From: Candidatus Zixiibacteriota bacterium
Lineage (GTDB): Bacteria > SM23-81 > DAOVCL01
Assembly (NCBI GenBank): GCA_030670005.1
Contig: DAOVCL010000085.1
Location: 1-8,126, forward strand
Direction: 5' to 3'
DNA: 8,126 bases
The first letter of the stretch is position 1; every line of letters begins with the position of its first letter. Below are positions 1 through 5,792 of the stretch, in pieces. A program made the position numbers and the translations under genes. The notes below the pieces were generated by a model. It was given only the letters and a program-made list of their open reading frames with translations. It searched no databases and was not told where the DNA came from.

Positions 1-10
1 ACTCCTTCTC
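1..10 (-). promoter_or_regulatory. Ribosome-binding-site-like sequence for a gene beyond the left edge
   Basis: Read on the minus strand, the last ten bases are GAGAAGGAGT, a good Shine-Dalgarno match lying 8 bases after the apgM stop codon. The spacing suggests another minus-strand gene starting just outside the window, closely coupled to apgM. Its identity cannot be seen. Confidence 0.4.
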
Positions 11-18
11 TCGGATGG

Positions 19-1221
19 TTAAGCACCATACTTCTGCAGTCTGCGGGCATGGGCCAGGGCAAGGGTTATCAGAGCCACCGCGGGAAGCCTTCCCAGCCCC
101 CCCTTGATACAGCTTATCTCATCAAACCTCTCCACCTCATCAACCCTACAGTTGGGGGAGAAGAGCAATACGGGAATGGGATGCCAACTGTGGCTCTTCA
201 ACTTACTGGGGGTGGAGTGGTCTGCAGTGACCACGATCACCTCTGGCTTAAGCTCTAAAACCTGGGGAAGGAGACTATCCACCTCCTCTATAACCTTTAC
301 TTTGGCCGCGAAGTTACCATCCTCACCAAAACTGTCGGTCTTCTTAACATGCAGATAGAAGAAGTCATATTGGGGGAAATTCTGGGCCAGCAGTTTAAAC
401 TCGTCCTTCAGGTCTCCCACCTCTGGCCAGACATCCATTCCCACCAACCTGGCTAACCCTCTATACATTGGGTAGTTAGCAATGGCTAAGGAGTGCAGCT
501 TATACCTCTCCTCCATCGTGGGAAAGGGGTTATATTTGGCAAAGCCGCGCAAGATGAGCATATTGGCCTTCGGCTCATCGGCAAGGATCTCTTTAGCCTG
601 GTGGAGGAAATCCTTCACCAGCTCCGCCGTCCTCTTGCTCTCAGGAGAGAGGAATTTTGGCTCTAAGGGGGCAAAACCCTCCTTCTGAGGATCTGTATCC
701 GCCAAATCACCGCCCAATCCCTCACCGCGTAGAACCAGGACCGCCCGATGCTCTTTCACAGGCTCAATGAAGAATTCGGTTCCTAAGTTTAGACTCCCCC
801 TCAGCTTTGCACAGAGCCTGCGGTTCTCCTCGGTGGGGATCCTGCCCGCCCTCCTGTCGGCCACTTTACCCTCTTGATCAAGGGTGCAGAAATTTATCCG
901 GGCAGCAACATCCCTTTCGGTGAGCTGAAAACCTATCCCCAAGGCTGCCAGCACCCCCCTGCCTACTTCAAACTGTAGGGGATCATAGCCGAAGATGGCA
1001 AAATGGGCCGGTCCACTTCCTGGCGTTATCCCCGGCCAGATGGGATCCAAAAGGCCACAGACGGATTGAGAGGCCAACCTATCCAAATTAGGGGTTCGAG
1101 CTACCTGAAGCTCCGTCCCCTCCCACCCCTCCATCCTCAGCCCACCCAGGCCATCCAGAATCAGATAGACTATCTTCCCCCCCTCCTCTAAGGCCAAATC
1201 CTGCAGTATATTATAATCCAA
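19..1221 (-). CDS. apgM: Cofactor-independent phosphoglycerate mutase, archaeal type (ApgM)
   Basis: Interconverts 3-phosphoglycerate and 2-phosphoglycerate in glycolysis/gluconeogenesis, in the cytoplasm. It belongs to the metal-dependent alkaline-phosphatase superfamily and needs no 2,3-bisphosphoglycerate. The 400 residues match the usual length. Visible motifs are: ILDGLGG near residue 21, with metal-ligand Asp23; TPNLDRLA at 43-50; ITPGSGPAHFAIFGYDP at 65-81, where Ser69 is the likely phosphoserine nucleophile; GRGVLAALGIG at 87-97; ARINFCT at 107-113; DRRAGRI at 122-128; HVKKTDSFGEDG at 291-302; and TADHSTP at 332-338, which supplies Asp334 and His335 as metal ligands. The start codon is TTG. 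The N-terminal lead before the first strand fits bacterial members, and AAAGGAGG lies directly upstream. Glu300 sits where archaeal members usually have His in DExGHDG; I recall the GEDG form from other bacterial members, so this is probably a subgroup trait. It is separated from the upstream minus-strand genes by a repeat-bearing gap, so whether it shares their transcript is unclear. Confidence 0.93.
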   Translation of the reverse strand: MDYNILQDLALEEGGKIVYLILDGLGGLRMEGWEGTELQVARTPNLDRLASQSVCGLLDPIWPGITPGSGPAHFAIFGYDPLQFEVGRGVLAALGIGFQLTERDVAARINFCTLDQEGKVADRRAGRIPTEENRRLCAKLRGSLNLGTEFFIEPVKEHRAVLVLRGEGLGGDLADTDPQKEGFAPLEPKFLSPESKRTAELVKDFLHQAKEILADEPKANMLILRGFAKYNPFPTMEERYKLHSLAIANYPMYRGLARLVGMDVWPEVGDLKDEFKLLAQNFPQYDFFYLHVKKTDSFGEDGNFAAKVKVIEEVDSLLPQVLELKPEVIVVTADHSTPSKLKSHSWHPIPVLLFSPNCRVDEVERFDEISCIKGGLGRLPAVALITLALAHARRLQKYGA

Positions 1222-1233
1222 ACCCCCTCCTTT
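1222..1233 (-). promoter_or_regulatory. Ribosome-binding site selecting the TTG start of apgM
   Basis: The minus strand reads AAAGGAGGGGGT immediately before TTG. The AGGAGG core leaves only about 4 bases to the start, which is short but workable. No ATG offers a better match, and the conserved first strand (KIVYLILDG) begins 15 residues in, as expected. Confidence 0.6.
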
Positions 1234-1365
1234 ATACGATTTTCAAATTTATTGAACTACACAGAGGTGAAAATAGAAATTGGAAAATTGAAATGTGAAA
1301 CTTGTAGAATTTGGAGTTATGGAAGCCCGAGAAGAAGCAACAGACTATGCAAACTTTTATGGAAT

Positions 1366-1551
1366 GAGTTCAGTAAACTCCGTTCTATCTTGTCATTTCG
1401 AACCCATCGACTCGGACCTTTACCTTGCCTGTCATTTCGAGCGAAGCGAGAAATCTTTTAACGGATGAAAGTGTGATAAATACAGATTCCTCCCTTCGGT
1501 CGGAATGACATAGCCGTTTGTATCTCAGAAAGGACGGATTTCGCTGAACTC
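1366..1551. repeat. Nested inverted-repeat element (MITE/REP-like)
   Basis: An inner palindrome spans 1430-1510. Its left arm 1430-1456 and right arm 1484-1510 are 27 bases each and match at 23 of 27 positions, with termini TGTCATT(T/C)CGA, around a 27-base centre. An outer pair of 25-base arms, 1366-1390 and 1527-1551, both starting GAGTTCAG when read inward, matches at 20 of 25. An extra copy of TGTCATTTCGA at 1391-1401 lies exactly 39 bases before the inner left terminus. Dispersed repeats with TGTCATT-CGA ends and GAAGCGA-type cores are familiar from many bacterial genomes; assigning this one to them is from memory. There is no transposase and no clear target-site duplication. The element lies between the zinc-ribbon gene and apgM, so a read-through transcript would fold here. 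No U-tract follows, so a classical terminator is not supported. Confidence 0.75.
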
Positions 1552-1593
1552 TTACCTTTTATGTATAGATCGGCCCGATCATGAAAGAGCATA

Positions 1594-1758
1594 TTATGAG
1601 TTGCCAGGTCTATCCCCCTCAACCTTACCCTGGGAATTACTCTTCCCCTTCACCCTCTCAAACCTCACACCTCCGCATTTGGGGCATATCCATTTCCTCT
1701 GTTTGTGAAATGACCTCTTCTCTTCCCTCATTTTGATGTGGCATCTTCTACAATACAT
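1594..1758 (-). CDS. Small zinc-ribbon protein, 54 residues
   Basis: A short ORF, read in a different frame from the gene it overlaps. Two CxxC pairs, YCRRC (Cys3, Cys6) and WICPKCGG (Cys25, Cys28), separated by 18 residues, make a classical four-cysteine zinc ribbon. The linker is strongly basic, and the tail (about 30-54) is Lys/Gly/Ser-rich and probably flexible. It overlaps the last 31 bases of the 115-residue gene upstream. AAAGGAGG precedes the ATG by a single base, too close for normal initiation. The next in-frame ATG, at 1731, overlaps the upstream TGA as ATGA but would discard the first CxxC. The alternative is that the ribbon is the C-terminus of the upstream protein and one base is missing from the GGG run before the ATG. 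Binding of RNA, DNA or protein is typical of such ribbons, but the target is unknown. Confidence 0.6.
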   Translation of the reverse strand: MYCRRCHIKMREEKRSFHKQRKWICPKCGGVRFERVKGKSNSQGKVEGDRPGNS

Positions 1759-2075
1759 CCCTCCTTTAATCCCCTTCTCATTAACTCCTGCTCTATGCGG
1801 GACCTCTTCTGGGAAAATTTGCGGAAATTTGCCCCAACCCTCTCTAACCTCCCAGCAAGCCTAAAGAGGTTTGTCAACTCAAACTCATCTTCAGCCAAGA
1901 AATTTAAGTTCTGTCTGTGCTCCTTGAGCTGAGAGATCCTGAACTGGCAATAATCGTGCATATTATGGAGGGCCTGCCAAGACTTCCTCTCCAACTCAGA
2001 GTGGGTCTCTAACCTCAGCTCTTCTACCTGGGAGGGTCTCCTCAAGACCCTTGCTAAGAGGTCATTCTCAGGCAT
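1728..2075 (-). CDS. Hypothetical helical protein in the aminotransferase operon
   Basis: Not a family I recognise. The 115 residues are charged and alanine/leucine-rich, with heptad-like stretches at about 17-60 and 66-104 that predict a mostly helical, coiled-coil-prone, soluble protein. There is no signal peptide or membrane segment. The ATG lies 10 bases after the aminotransferase stop codon, with only a weak AAGG upstream, so translation is probably coupled to the preceding gene. The last ten residues (GCIVEDATSK) lie in the overlap with the zinc-ribbon frame and look unlike the rest. This fits either an overlapping gene pair or a frameshift that split an approximately 160-residue coiled-coil/zinc-ribbon protein. 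Function unknown. Confidence 0.6.
   Translation of the reverse strand: MPENDLLARVLRRPSQVEELRLETHSELERKSWQALHNMHDYCQFRISQLKEHRQNLNFLAEDEFELTNLFRLAGRLERVGANFRKFSQKRSRIEQELMRRGLKEGCIVEDATSK
1759..1767 (-). promoter_or_regulatory. Shine-Dalgarno-like sequence unusually close to the zinc-ribbon ATG
   Basis: The minus strand reads AAAGGAGGG and then ATG, leaving about one base between the core and the start. This is well below normal spacing. The sequence could support start selection by coupling, could be coincidental (it encodes Lys-Glu-Gly of the upstream gene), or could be the scar of a lost base in the G run. Confidence 0.4.
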
Positions 2076-2085
2076 AAAGCTTGCC

Positions 2086-3249
2086 TTAGATCTCAGATAT
2101 GAAATTCTTTATCCTCTCCAGTCCCTTCTTGATATTATCAACCGAATTGGCATAGGAGAGCCTGATATAGCCGTCTCCATAGGTGCCAAAGGAAGTCCCT
2201 GGAAGAACGGCAACCCCCGCTTCTTTTAGGAGGCTATCTGCCAACTTCTTGCAGTCCCATCCGATAGCGGTTATATTGGGAAAGGCATAAAAGGCTCCCT
2301 GAGGTAGTCTACAGCTTATCCGCGGGATGGAATTCAACCCCTCCACAACCACATCTCTTCTCTTCCTAAACTCGGCCACCATCCTCTCCACCTCATCCTG
2401 AGGGCCAATCAGGCCCTCAATTCCAGCCACCTGAGTGAACGCCGCGGTGCAGGAGTTACAGTTGGTCATCAACCTGGCTATCTGCACGGCAAGGCTTTCC
2501 TCCATCACCCCATACCCTAACCTCCATCCGGTCATTGCATATGTCTTGGAGAAACCATCGAGGAGAATGGTCCTCTCCTTCATCCCTGGCAAGGAGGCTA
2601 TGCTTAAATGATTCCCAGAATAGATAATACGGCTGTACATCTCATCGGAGAGGATCCAAAGATTATGCACTTGTGCCAGATCGGCTATCGCCTCCAGATC
2701 CTCTTTGGTCAAAATCCCTCCCGTGGGGTTGTGTGGCGAGTTGATAATTACCATCTTCGTCCTTGGGGTTACCGCCGCTTTCAATTCATCTGTATCCAGC
2801 CGAAAGTCATTCTCCTCCTTGAGATGAATGGGAACAGGCTTGCCCCCGACGAAATTCACCACAGATTCATAGATGGGATAAGCGGGGTTGGGATAGATAA
2901 TCTCATCCCCAGGGTCTATCAGCGCAAGGATGGCAAAGAACATAACTGGCTTCCCACCAGGGGTGATGACCACCTCCTCAGGATTCACCTCTATTCCCCT
3001 GGTTTGCGATACATACTTGGCCACCGCCTCCCTTGCCTCCATCAGACCAGCCGAAGGGGTGTAATGCGTATATCCCTCGTTCAGGGCCTTGATGGCCGCT
3101 TCCTTTATGTTCTTAGGGGTATCAAAGTCCGGCTCCCCAATCTCCAAGTGGATTACCTCCTTACCTTTTGCCTCTAAGGCCTTTGCCTTGGCTAAAACCT
3201 CAAATGCGGTCTCTGTGCCCAAATTCTTCATCCTTTCTGCAAATCTCAT
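2086..3249 (-). CDS. PLP-dependent aminotransferase, class I/II (AspC-like)
   Basis: A fold-type I aminotransferase of the AspC-like family that moves an amino group between an amino acid and a 2-oxoacid, using pyridoxal phosphate in the cytoplasm. Aspartate/2-oxoglutarate is the usual default annotation, but alanine or aromatic substrates cannot be excluded. The 387 residues match the family. Visible motifs, numbered from the chosen start, are: EIGEPDFDTP at 36-45; GYTHYTPSAG at 59-68; NSPHNPTG at 170-177, with PLP-contacting Asn174; ILSDEMYS at 199-206, with Asp202 toward the pyridine nitrogen; DGFSKTYAMTGWRLGYG at 231-247, where Lys235 forms the Schiff base; GAFYAFP near 318; and YIRLSYANS near 361, where Arg363 binds the substrate carboxylate. 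The frame stays open 33 codons further upstream. I chose the ATG at 3249 because AAGGAGGAG precedes it, homologues start at this kind of sequence, and a promoter sits inside the extension. It is the first gene of a minus-strand operon. Confidence 0.9.
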   Translation of the reverse strand: MRFAERMKNLGTETAFEVLAKAKALEAKGKEVIHLEIGEPDFDTPKNIKEAAIKALNEGYTHYTPSAGLMEAREAVAKYVSQTRGIEVNPEEVVITPGGKPVMFFAILALIDPGDEIIYPNPAYPIYESVVNFVGGKPVPIHLKEENDFRLDTDELKAAVTPRTKMVIINSPHNPTGGILTKEDLEAIADLAQVHNLWILSDEMYSRIIYSGNHLSIASLPGMKERTILLDGFSKTYAMTGWRLGYGVMEESLAVQIARLMTNCNSCTAAFTQVAGIEGLIGPQDEVERMVAEFRKRRDVVVEGLNSIPRISCRLPQGAFYAFPNITAIGWDCKKLADSLLKEAGVAVLPGTSFGTYGDGYIRLSYANSVDNIKKGLERIKNFISEI

Positions 3250-3251
3250 CT

Positions 3252-3260
3252 CTCCTCCTT
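3252..3260 (-). promoter_or_regulatory. Ribosome-binding site deciding the aminotransferase start
   Basis: The minus strand reads AAGGAGGAG-AG-ATG. AAGGAG is 5 bases and GGAGG 4 bases from the ATG. No comparable site precedes the longer in-frame ATG at 3348, which favours the 387-residue protein. Confidence 0.75.
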
Positions 3261-3282
3261 TAATAGATTTTAAAACAAGAGC

Positions 3283-3311
3283 AAAATAACGATGAGAAAC
3301 CGGTTTGTCAA
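3283..3311 (-). promoter_or_regulatory. Candidate sigma-70-type promoter of the aminotransferase operon
   Basis: On the minus strand, TTGACA (3311-3306, perfect -35) is followed by a 17-base spacer and TATTTT (3288-3283, 4 of 6 to TATAAT). Transcription would begin near 3276, giving a leader of about 27 bases that contains the ribosome-binding site. Position, orientation and spacing all fit. Confidence 0.55.
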
Positions 3312-3798
3312 ACCATTTTTGTAAGGCCAATGATTGAGAAATCCACAAGGCTATACCATCTGAAGAAACTTTTCAGGAAATTATCAAGGATTTATGGAGG
3401 GACGATCGGAGTTAGAAAGGGATAAGTATTCCTGGGTCACCTTTATCTCTTGGAATTCTCAGAAATTCAGAGACTATTCTAACAACCACATCTATTACAA
3501 ACTCAAAGGGCAATTTTGCCTACTCCAAAATAGAATCCACTGCAATACCCTACCTAAATTATGCAGGAAATTGCATAAAAGAAAGATGGTAAAACTTTGA
3601 CCTTCAAGCTTCCATTACCTGCCTGTCTGAGATACGAAATCATCTAATGCTTTATCACTATTGGCACTTCCTCCACTCCTCTGATTAATTACCTCCTTTT
3701 CTTTAATCCTCTCAATTTTTACCCCTCATTTCCAACCCTTTGGCATATACCTTGCTTCTTTAAGGGACAAAGGATTATATATCTAAAGGAGGTTCATA
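3312..3798. other. Divergent intergenic region, AT-rich, no gene seen
   Basis: Together with the promoter and leader next to it, this makes a 549-base gap between the minus-strand aminotransferase operon and the plus-strand sugar transferase. The reading frame at 3394-3600 lacks a ribosome-binding site and looks like chance. The region holds a perfect dyad at 3559-3578. A pyrimidine-rich tract runs from about 3661 to 3740. Near the right end, CCTTTG (about 3738-3743) can pair with CAAAGG (3768-3773), enclosing a shorter CCTT/AAGG pair, about 11 bases before the next ribosome-binding site. No convincing promoter for the sugar transferase was found: TTGCTT-17-TATATA (3753-3781) would start transcription inside its ribosome-binding site. 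Confidence 0.6.
3559..3578. promoter_or_regulatory. Perfect 7-base inverted repeat, possible operator
   Basis: TTATGCA, six bases, then TGCATAA: a perfect dyad of operator-like size in the divergent intergenic region. It lies about 220 bases upstream of the sugar transferase start. No regulator is encoded nearby, so a binding role is inference; in AT-rich DNA a 7-base dyad can also occur by chance. Confidence 0.3.
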
Positions 3799-4719
3799 AT
3801 GAAAAGCTGCGGGTTAGCTAAATTTGAAGGAGAGACCAGGGCTGGCCTGGTTGCCGAAGCGGATTTCTCCGGGTTCCTCTACTGGGAATTTAGATCTAAG
3901 TTCGTCTCCACTCTTAGGAGATCCCGTCATATAGCAAAGGCCATTCTGTTCTCTCCCTTCTTTCTCCTCTCCTCACTCTTTGTCTTTGTCTTAAGTCCGG
4001 AGGAGATATGGAAGAGTGAATTCCCTCTTGTCATCAGAAGTTCCCTCAGGGGACTGATTAAGAGGGGAATTGACATCTTTGGCACCTTAATCGGCTTAAT
4101 TCTCTCTCTTCCTTTCTTTATTTTTGTTCCATTGGCGATAAAAATAGACTCCTCAGGCCCCATCTTCTACCGGCAAAAGAGGATAGGCAGGAACAGAAGA
4201 CAAAAGAATAGGAGGAGGAACCCCATCTATAATAATACGGGGGAAAGGAGAAATGGGGAGAGGAGAAGGGAGGATCTCTGGGGATCTCCTTTCTATCTAT
4301 ATAAATTCCGCACTATGAGACAGGATGCGGAGAAGAAGAGTGGGCCTGTTTGGGCTATCCCTAATGATCCTCGCATTACTAAAGTAGGAAGATTCCTGCG
4401 TAAGACGAGAATAGATGAGATCCCTCAATTCTTAAATATCTTAAGGGGAGAGATGAGCTTGGTCGGTCCCCGGCCAGAGCGTCCCTACTTTGTGAAAAGT
4501 TTGGGGGAGAAGGTCCCCGAATATCCTGATAGGTTAATGATCAAGCCTGGCCTGACCGGTCCGGCCCAGATAGAGTGTGGATATGACTCCTCGGTAGAGG
4601 ATGTGAAGGAAAAAGTTAAGTTGGACATTGACTATGTGCATAATGGCTCTTTAATTAAGGATCTGAAGATTATCCTTTTTACTGTAGGAATTCTGATTAC
4701 TGGCAAAGGTGCCTATTAA
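3799..4719 (+). CDS. Polyprenyl-phosphate sugar-1-phosphate transferase (bacterial sugar transferase family)
   Basis: A membrane phosphoglycosyl transferase (Pfam bacterial sugar transferase type) that moves a sugar-1-phosphate from a nucleotide sugar to undecaprenyl phosphate on the inner face of the membrane, starting an exopolysaccharide, O-antigen or glycan repeat. The 306 residues contain: a hydrophobic segment at about 46-66; KRGIDIFG at 88-95 leading into the membrane helix at 93-116, with the usual helix-breaking prolines; SGPIFYRQKRIGR at 119-131; YKFRTMR at 168-174; RIDEIPQ at 204-210, with the catalytic Asp206-Glu207 pair; GPRPERP at 223-229; KPGLTGPAQI at 249-258; and DIDYV at 276-280. 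AAAGGAGG lies 6 bases before the ATG. Two oddities stand out. A very basic insert of about 30 residues (132-162) separates the RIGR and YKFRTMR motifs. The N-terminus has only one hydrophobic segment, not the four or five of WbaP-type enzymes. No other glycan gene lies nearby, and the sugar is unknown. Confidence 0.88.
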   Translation: MKSCGLAKFEGETRAGLVAEADFSGFLYWEFRSKFVSTLRRSRHIAKAILFSPFFLLSSLFVFVLSPEEIWKSEFPLVIRSSLRGLIKRGIDIFGTLIGLILSLPFFIFVPLAIKIDSSGPIFYRQKRIGRNRRQKNRRRNPIYNNTGERRNGERRREDLWGSPFYLYKFRTMRQDAEKKSGPVWAIPNDPRITKVGRFLRKTRIDEIPQFLNILRGEMSLVGPRPERPYFVKSLGEKVPEYPDRLMIKPGLTGPAQIECGYDSSVEDVKEKVKLDIDYVHNGSLIKDLKIILFTVGILITGKGAY

Positions 4720-4842
4720 ACCCGTAGCGAGCAAACAGATCAGGTGTGTGCCAATCTTGTTCACAAACTAAGGAGAGTTCAACGCAACGGATAGCTTGAT
4801 AAGGAGAGAGCCCCAAGTTTGTCCAATTACCTCGAATTCCCA

Positions 4843-4858
4843 TAAAGCAGTTGCTTTA
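4843..4858. promoter_or_regulatory. Short palindrome TAAAGCA-GT-TGCTTTA, possible operator
   Basis: A perfect 7+2+7 dyad 41 bases upstream of the candidate -35 box of the PEGA-DUF5683 operon. The position would suit an activator or repressor site. No T-run follows, so it is not a terminator. The function is inferred from symmetry and position alone. Confidence 0.3.
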
Positions 4859-4898
4859 GGTGGAGCCTCAAGAAATTTTGATTTTATCTCATTTTACA

Positions 4899-4927
4899 TT
4901 GACAGCGTTATATTGTTATGTTACCTT
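4899..4927 (+). promoter_or_regulatory. Weak candidate promoter for the PEGA-DUF5683/FN3 operon
   Basis: TTGACA (4899-4904) is followed by a 17-base spacer and TACCTT (4922-4927). The -35 is perfect, but the -10 matches only 3 of 6. Transcription from here would leave a leader of roughly 130 bases before the ATG at 5063. Confidence 0.3.
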
Positions 4928-5062
4928 TCTACTTTGGAACAAAAGGTTCAGGGTGACTGAGGAGCAAGTAAAAGGCCTGACTTTGATCATGGCTATGGAC
5001 CTTTTGTCTCTTCTTTGATGCTACGGAAATTTAATCCCCAAAAACAAGGAGGAAAAATCCAG

Positions 5063-5782
5063 ATGAGGAGGACCATATCTACCCTTTTAATCTTCCCGTT
5101 TTTCTTCTCGCTTTCTTTGGCCTCTGAACAGGAGGGGATGACCATAAATTCGATCCCCCCAGGGGCTACCGTATATGTGGAGGGGGAGCATACATTCGTA
5201 GGCAAAACGCCTGTGAATGTCCCCTATCTGTTGGTGGGCATCTACAAGATCACCGCCAGCAAGAGAGGTTACGAGGATTGGTCCCAGAGGGTCAATCTGG
5301 TAGGGAGGAGAAGTAGGCCGCTTTTGATCAGACTCTCCCCCAAGACCAGGTTTAAGGCCGCTCTGAGATCGACCTTATTCCCAGGATGGGGACAACACTA
5401 CTTGGATAAGAGGTTTAAGGGAGGGGTGATCAGCCTGGCGGTGATCAGCCTATCACTCTCCTCTATCGTTTTGGATGCCAAATATGACCGGGCAGTGGAT
5501 AGGTATAACCAGGCCTTGAGGGATTATGATGCGGCCAAGAGGGAGGAGGAGAGATCCGCTCTCAGGTTGAAGGTCCTGGACAAAGAGGATAAGGCCGATG
5601 ATGCCTACAGTCAGAGGAACACCCTCCTCTGGATGACGGGAACCCTCTGGGCATACAACATCTTGGATGCGATCATCTTCTTCCCCTCCTTTCAGCAAGG
5701 AGGATACGATCTGGGGACACCTGTTATCTCTGGAGGCCTGGAGAAAGGGGTTCCTATGCTGAGGTTAACCATAAATTTCTAA
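5063..5782 (+). CDS. Exported/membrane protein with PEGA and DUF5683 domains
   Basis: A 239-residue envelope protein. Residues 1-20 form a Sec signal peptide with a hydrophobic core rich in Phe/Leu/Ser and likely cleavage after SLA. Residues 26-92 are a PEGA-type surface beta domain: IPPGATVYVEGE, GKTP and the YKITASKRGYEDW stretch are typical. Residues 94-210 resemble DUF5683: the PGWGQ motif at 107-111, a hydrophobic segment at 121-137, a charged, coiled-coil-like stretch at 138-184 and a second hydrophobic segment at 187-208. The end, MLRLTINF, is strand-like. AAGGAGG lies 10 bases before the chosen ATG. The frame opens 16 codons earlier at 5015, but that start would bury the signal peptide. 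A lipoprotein gene follows 10 bases later, so the two are probably co-transcribed. PEGA and DUF5683 are usually linked to envelope proteins of unknown role; the exact function is not known. Confidence 0.75.
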   Translation: MRRTISTLLIFPFFFSLSLASEQEGMTINSIPPGATVYVEGEHTFVGKTPVNVPYLLVGIYKITASKRGYEDWSQRVNLVGRRSRPLLIRLSPKTRFKAALRSTLFPGWGQHYLDKRFKGGVISLAVISLSLSSIVLDAKYDRAVDRYNQALRDYDAAKREEERSALRLKVLDKEDKADDAYSQRNTLLWMTGTLWAYNILDAIIFFPSFQQGGYDLGTPVISGGLEKGVPMLRLTINF

Positions 5783-5792
5783 GGAGAAGAGA

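Larger units (their letters stand above)
4720..5062. other. Intergenic region with candidate promoter and dyad, no gene seen
   Basis: A 343-base gap between the sugar transferase and the PEGA-DUF5683 gene. No reading frame with a plausible ribosome-binding site was found on either strand. The region holds a 7-base dyad at 4843-4858 and a candidate promoter at 4899-4927. I saw no stem followed by a T-run that would act as a terminator for the sugar transferase, and no riboswitch consensus that I recognise. Confidence 0.6.

Noticed and set aside
1252..1461. 69-residue plus-strand reading frame
   Set aside because: It has no ribosome-binding site and runs through the inverted-repeat element; its end (LSFRAKREIF) is a spurious translation of that repeat.
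1430..1510. Inner palindrome as an intrinsic terminator
   Set aside because: The stem is long enough, but no T-run follows on either strand.
1728..1736. Programmed -1 frameshift at the A-AAA-TGA end of the 115-residue gene
   Set aside because: The A run would permit slippage, but the product would lose the first CxxC pair of the zinc ribbon, so it does not explain why that pair is intact.
2608..3177. 189-residue plus-strand frame opposite the aminotransferase
   Set aside because: It is fully antisense to a gene with all family motifs, has no ribosome-binding site and no recognisable domain.
3394..3600. 68-residue plus-strand frame in the divergent intergenic region
   Set aside because: It has no Shine-Dalgarno sequence and AT-rich, non-coding-like composition, and it is interrupted by the 3559-3578 dyad.
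5015..5062. Upstream start for the PEGA-DUF5683 protein
   Set aside because: It would place 16 polar residues before a clear signal peptide; AAGGAGG inside this stretch points to the ATG at 5063.
4720..5062. Possible riboswitch or cyclic-di-GMP leader before the PEGA gene
   Set aside because: I compared it by eye with GEMM and TPP consensus elements and found no convincing core motif.
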